Shown here piece by piece: positions 63,001 to 64,000 of a stretch of 64,000 nt of DNA (its first letter is position 1; every line of letters starts with the position of its first letter). Source of the DNA: Branchiostoma floridae (Eukaryota > Chordata > Leptocardii > Amphioxiformes > Branchiostomatidae); contig NC_049982.1 of the NCBI RefSeq assembly GCF_000003815.2, positions 10,129,947 to 10,193,946 on the forward strand. Reading direction: 5' to 3'. Position numbers and translations under genes: made by a program. The notes under the pieces are model-generated. The model searched no databases. It had not been told where the DNA came from and saw nothing but the letters and a program-made list of their open reading frames with translations.

Positions 63001-63954
63001 TTCTCCTAGTTAAAGCCGTGACTCTCCAAACAACCTTTAAGGCAGAAATGTATTTATGCAAAGACAAGAAAAATTAGCTGATACAAAGAACAAAACATTG
63101 ACAGTTCAGCGCACACGAAAACAAACACTAAAACAATCAGAGCGTCGATGATATACCGGTACATACCAAGTGGCAGTAGAATAAGTTGCTATCAGGATGG
63201 CAATTTGTATCGGCAAAACTGACAGCTAGCTGGTGGACGTCTGATTGTTCGATCACTGTCACGTTCTCCTGGCCGTAGTAGTTGGGGAAGAATGCGCTGG
63301 TGTAGTTGATCACACCCTGGCAGTACCCGAAGTCCATAGGCATACAGTTGTCTAGAAAATGATAATTAGTTATACTTTTGCAAATGTACAAGGAAAAGCA
63401 ACACATTGCACCAAGCAAGGTTTTTATTTCTTTGTGTTGTATACACAGAACATCTAAACGCACTACCTTTGTACTGAAGAGAACGAAAAGCAATCATGAT
63501 TCAACCATGAGTGTTATATAATTGGTACTTACATGTTCCACAGGCTTCTTCACTTTCATCATCATTGTAAGGGCAGACTGGTATTCCGTCACAGAATTGC
63601 CATGGGCCAACGCATTGCCCTGAACCATAGCATTTATAATGTCCTTCGGGACAGCCCTCTAAATGTAGATTTAGGATATGAAATAAAAAAGCGGCGTATT
63701 ATTATGTGATAACGAAGTGTTTAGCATGTGCTAAGAGGGAAACTAATTTGTATTTTCATAATCTCATTACCAATAAGCAGATGGCAACGACGTCTTAAGA
63801 CAAAAGTATAACTTTACCTCCTTCTGGTACAGAACAGTATGGTTGATCATTAGATAAGCTTTGGCAGCCATTGGGGTCCCAGGTGAGGCCGAGGGCGTTC
63901 GCTCTTGCTGCGCACGCAGCAGTGACGCTCTCACAGAACGAACGGCATGGAAGT
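41999..63954 (-). CDS. Giant MUC4-like membrane mucin/receptor with Frizzled, MAM and SEA modules (5' end outside window)
   Basis: Fifty-two coding exons read in consistent phase from 63954 down to a stop at 41999-42001, about 2,700 residues; the signal peptide lies beyond the right edge. N to C: Frizzled CRD (partial), LDLa, Frizzled CRD, MAM, two Frizzled CRDs, SEA, EGF, thyroglobulin type-1, NIDO, AMOP, VWD, Ig-like, EGF-type modules, Ser/Thr/Pro mucin region, SEA, EGF, membrane helix, cytoplasmic tail. NIDO-AMOP-VWD-EGF-TM is the hallmark of MUC4 and related proteins. The added front modules suggest Wnt-type or lipid ligand binding (Frizzled CRD) and adhesion (MAM). Both SEA domains have a GSVVA cleavage-type site, so the mature protein is probably a non-covalent heterodimer. 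One gap and one in-frame stop lie in the NIDO exon. Most exon borders are phase 1, which favours module shuffling. Confidence 0.88.
42023..43355. other. Last intron of the mucin-like gene
   Basis: 1.3 kb between the cytoplasmic-tail exon and the small terminal exon. A 74-codon plus-strand frame at 42709-42933 has a hydrophobic stretch but no other support. Nothing else is recognised. Confidence 0.45.
43356..44541 (-). CDS. Transmembrane helix and cytoplasmic tail exons
   Basis: Exons 44418-44541, 43925-44067 and 43356-43567. The first encodes a single hydrophobic helix ([20 protein letters not shown]) followed by basic residues (KTCMKSKS), a type I stop-transfer signal. The tail has several tyrosines in signalling contexts: VIYDNV and IIYHNP (both pY-x-N, the Grb2 SH2 type), VVYDFSG, and PYQSL (a YxxPhi sorting motif). 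This suggests that the mucin signals or is endocytosed. The donor at 43923-43924 (gttata) is weak but keeps phase. Confidence 0.8.
44886..45485 (-). CDS. Juxtamembrane EGF-like module
   Basis: Exons 45329-45485 and 44886-44938. Cysteines follow the pattern NCNC...[15 protein letters not shown]...CQC, ending with YSGDRCES just before the membrane helix. An EGF between SEA and TM is the usual layout of membrane mucins such as MUC4, MUC3 and MUC12, where it can engage ErbB-type receptors; whether this one does is unknown. Confidence 0.8.
45757..46697 (-). CDS. SEA domain 2 (membrane-proximal)
   Basis: Three exons, 46585-46697, 46173-46231 and 45757-45914. The domain opens [15 protein letters not shown] and contains [13 protein letters not shown], the strand-turn-strand where SEA domains self-cleave between Gly and Ser. 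The 59-nt middle exon has the same size and phase as in the first SEA domain of this gene, so the two SEA domains share an exon plan. Close position to the membrane fits shedding of the long mucin part. Confidence 0.85.
46961..47064. repeat. GATA microsatellite touching a splice donor
   Basis: Imperfect (GATA)n/(TATAGA)n array. On the coding (minus) strand it starts directly after the donor of exon 47067-47141, reading gtatctatctat. Length changes here could affect splicing. Confidence 0.85.
47067..47141 (-). CDS. Short Ser/Thr/Pro linker exon
   Basis: 75 nt, phase 1-1, encoding an Ala/Thr/Pro-rich piece ([14 protein letters not shown]) between the mucin cassettes and the second SEA domain. 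It is probably a diverged end member of the cassette family. Confidence 0.7.
47594..49727 (-). CDS. Eight tandem mucin cassette exons
   Basis: Exons at 49602-49727, 49257-49379, 48980-49093, 48716-48829, 48446-48571, 48159-48284, 47882-48007 and 47594-47719. Lengths are 126, 123, 114, 114 or 126 nt, all multiples of three and all phase 1-1. Each encodes about 40 residues of the form [20 protein letters not shown]...S/T/P-rich...QQTPG, a dense O-glycosylation substrate without cysteines. Flanking introns are also similar, with a unit length of about 240-345 bp, so whole exon-intron units were duplicated. Any number of cassettes can be skipped without changing frame. Confidence 0.85.
50317..50625 (-). 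CDS. EGF module with minisatellite-coded mucin tail
   Basis: One 309-nt exon. It begins with a calcium-binding EGF ([17 protein letters not shown]...) and continues into a Ser-Arg-Pro-Thr-Ala repeat ([13 protein letters not shown]) coded by units of about 15-24 bp between 50353 and 50478. The repeat ends at a donor that abuts a CAGA-type microsatellite (50276-50316). This exon marks the switch from the EGF run to the mucin region. Confidence 0.85.
50353..50478. repeat. Coding minisatellite (SRPTA units)
   Basis: Near-identical units of the type gttggtctcgatgttgatgct in tandem, read on the minus strand as AGCATCAACATCGAGACCAAC. The number of units is likely to vary between individuals. Confidence 0.85.
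50825..52945 (-). CDS. Run of EGF-like modules
   Basis: Exons 52799-52945, 52201-52329, 51859-51987, 51579-51701, 51202-51339 and 50825-51070, all multiples of three and phase 1-1. Several begin with the calcium-binding signature DIDEC or DVDEC (52201, 51859, 51202); the last holds one laminin-type ([13 protein letters not shown]) and one NECEDDDIC module. With the modules before and after, this makes a stiff stalk that lifts the N-terminal domains above the mucin region. Confidence 0.85.
52330..52798. other. Intron between EGF exons
   Basis: 469 nt. It holds a short gagatgagatgatgactttattga stretch that looks repeat-like, but I cannot assign it to a family. Confidence 0.4.
53079..53872 (-). 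CDS. Ig-like (putative-Ig type) module and short EGF
   Basis: Exons 53668-53872 and 53079-53245. The sequence [20 protein letters not shown] and [12 protein letters not shown]...FSWTPSS resembles the Ig/cadherin-like fold found after VWD in MUC4-type and related proteins. It runs into [10 protein letters not shown] and a cysteine-rich part ([14 protein letters not shown]) that is an EGF-like start. Confidence 0.75.
53246..53667. other. Intron within the Ig-like/EGF block
   Basis: A 422-nt intron. I see nothing in it beyond its splice signals. Confidence 0.5.
54014..55469 (-). CDS. VWD domain and following conserved block
   Basis: Exons 55233-55469, 54787-54918, 54470-54667 and 54014-54265. 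The VWD begins [24 protein letters not shown] is also the motif at which several mucins are cleaved. The middle part has [15 protein letters not shown], the conserved VWD signature, and the last exon carries [13 protein letters not shown] and [11 protein letters not shown], typical of MUC4/SUSD2-type proteins. Junction phases 1,1,1,1 all agree. Confidence 0.88.
55836..56765 (-). CDS. AMOP domain
   Basis: Exons 56527-56765 and 55836-56067. Key pattern: [20 protein letters not shown], then [14 protein letters not shown], then RCCYSD...[16 protein letters not shown] and CERYDPPRW. Paired cysteines and the PCPC-like motif are diagnostic of AMOP, found in MUC4, SUSD2 and ISM proteins, always extracellular. 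It links NIDO to VWD here as in MUC4. Confidence 0.88.
56887..58059 (-). CDS. NIDO domain, interrupted by gap and in-frame stop
   Basis: Exons 57824-58059 (containing the 100-N gap), 57233-57598 and 56887-57085. The domain starts [16 protein letters not shown] and continues [40 protein letters not shown] and [15 protein letters not shown], all NIDO hallmarks. Following phase from the preceding exon, TAA at 58010-58012 falls in frame directly after GDTVV; reading resumes in the same frame as LCEDPI. With everything downstream intact, a base error near the gap edge is more likely than a real truncation. Confidence 0.75.
57890..57989. other. Assembly gap (100 N) inside NIDO exon
   Basis: Exactly 100 N, an arbitrary length. 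NIDO domains usually have about 20-25 residues between the GD and FPFF motifs, and most of these are already visible, so the true missing piece may be only a few codons. Confidence 0.95.
58366..58593 (-). CDS. Thyroglobulin type-1 domain
   Basis: One 228-nt exon, phase 1-1. The motifs [17 protein letters not shown] and GYCWCV define the domain (QC and CWCV signatures); it ends [10 protein letters not shown]. Some type-1 domains inhibit cysteine proteases; no test of that is possible here. It is not part of the standard MUC4 layout. Confidence 0.9.
58726..58860 (-). CDS. EGF-like module before thyroglobulin type-1
   Basis: 135 nt. Encodes [18 protein letters not shown]...[17 protein letters not shown] chose the upstream acceptor (caatag before 58860) because only this one keeps the phase of the preceding SEA exon; the nearer one (aactag) would shift the frame. 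Confidence 0.85.
59086..59651 (-). CDS. SEA domain 1
   Basis: Exons 59545-59651, 59374-59432 and 59086-59246. Begins [14 protein letters not shown] and contains [13 protein letters not shown], a cleavage-type GSVVA site. The middle exon is 59 nt, the same as in SEA 2. A second, internal cleavage site could separate the Frizzled/MAM front from the rest of the protein. Confidence 0.85.
59730..59946. mobile_element. Short MITE with TACTGTAAATGC terminal repeats
   Basis: About 217 bp in the intron before SEA 1. The ends tactgtaaatgc (59730) and gcatttacagta (to 59946) are exact inverted repeats. Inside are several CGCGAA blocks in both orientations (for example ttcgcggtgg and ccaccgcgaa), giving internal hairpins. 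No coding capacity. Typical of a high-copy non-autonomous DNA element. Confidence 0.75.
60200..60760 (-). CDS. Frizzled-type cysteine-rich domain 4
   Basis: Exons 60543-60760 and 60200-60332. Encodes [35 protein letters not shown], then [15 protein letters not shown] and WPFECNDF, the ten-cysteine Frizzled fold. The 210-nt intron between them is a multiple of three and has no stop in frame, so a retained-intron product would also be translatable. It is very similar to CRD 3, a likely local duplicate. Confidence 0.88.
61101..61612 (-). CDS. Frizzled-type cysteine-rich domain 3
   Basis: Exons 61395-61612 and 61101-61239. Encodes [64 protein letters not shown] and [10 protein letters not shown]. 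The first exon is 218 nt, exactly as in CRD 4, with the same phases and intron site. Confidence 0.88.
61830..62596 (-). CDS. MAM domain
   Basis: Exons 62495-62596, 62053-62294 and 61830-61917. Starts [14 protein letters not shown], continues [19 protein letters not shown], and ends [18 protein letters not shown]...GPC, the standard MAM pattern of adhesive ectodomains. It lies between the second and third Frizzled domains. Confidence 0.88.
62785..63351 (-). CDS. Frizzled-type cysteine-rich domain 2
   Basis: Exons 63167-63351 and 62785-62965. Encodes [34 protein letters not shown], then [25 protein letters not shown]. It is more diverged from CRD 3 and 4 than they are from each other, but the intron lies at the equivalent site. 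Confidence 0.82.
63533..63658 (-). CDS. LDL-receptor class A module
   Basis: One 126-nt exon, phase 1-1. Encodes [31 protein letters not shown] and DDESEEACG. Six cysteines and the acidic calcium-site end are present, although the usual D-C pair in the centre is V-C. Confidence 0.82.
63818..63954 (-). CDS. Frizzled-type cysteine-rich domain 1 (C-terminal half)
   Basis: Most upstream exon in the window, encoding [20 protein letters not shown], then [17 protein letters not shown]. This is the second half of a Frizzled domain; its first half and the signal peptide must lie beyond position 64000. Confidence 0.75.
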
Positions 63955-64000
63955 CTATGTAAAACATACATAAACAGGATAATTTGCACTTTGTCGTTCT

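Noticed and set aside
1-64000. CRISPR arrays, operons, rRNA or tRNA genes
   Set aside because: Tandem repeats present are microsatellites, minisatellites or duplicated exons; no tRNA cloverleaf or rRNA core was seen, and gene structure is eukaryotic.

Overview
This window is nuclear DNA of an invertebrate animal. The best fit is a cephalochordate (amphioxus, Branchiostoma), inferred from dense short introns, moderate GC, many short fold-back DNA elements, and a MUC4-like gene combined with Frizzled, MAM and thyroglobulin modules. I could not run a database search, so the species is an inference. Nothing prokaryotic is present. Two runs of exactly 100 N (7221-7320 and 57890-57989) are assembly gaps, and both fall inside exons.

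Layout: (1) 1-2543 is mostly empty, apart from a possible small coding exon at 638-882 that reads open only if the frame changes once. (2) 2544-8782, plus strand: a five-exon kyphoscoliosis-peptidase (KY/hillarin) type transglutaminase-like protein with a long disordered N-terminal region, an N-myristoylation-type start and tandem C-terminal FP..WGP modules. (3) 9476-12591 and 20431-27055, minus strand: two tandem paralogues of a RERG-like small GTPase. They share the same four coding exons, including identical 57-nt and 83-nt middle exons in the same phases. (4) About 27.1-41.1 kb: a gene-poor stretch with a decayed retroelement-like tandem repeat, a 68-bp perfect palindrome and a 1.07-kb non-autonomous DNA transposon with 25-bp terminal inverted repeats and a TTA target duplication. 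(5) 41999-63954, minus strand: one very large gene of 52 coding exons in the window, whose 5' end lies beyond the right edge. It encodes a type I membrane mucin-like receptor of more than 2,700 residues.

From N to C, the large gene encodes: partial Frizzled CRD, LDLa, Frizzled CRD, MAM, two Frizzled CRDs, SEA, EGF, thyroglobulin type-1, NIDO, AMOP, VWD, Ig-like, a run of EGF modules, a Ser/Thr/Pro minisatellite, eight duplicated Ser/Thr/Pro cassette exons, SEA, EGF, one membrane helix, and a tyrosine-rich tail ending in a PDZ-type motif. I checked exon phases from end to end and they agree at every junction. The NIDO-AMOP-VWD-EGF-SEA-EGF-TM half has the MUC4 layout. The Frizzled/LDLa/MAM front half is the most unusual thing in the window. 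One in-frame stop codon (58010-58012) lies 21 bases from the second gap and needs checking.

The genes are not an operon, and I see no evidence of a shared pathway. KY-type proteins belong to muscle cytoskeleton upkeep, RERG-like GTPases to growth control, and the mucin to the cell surface or extracellular matrix.
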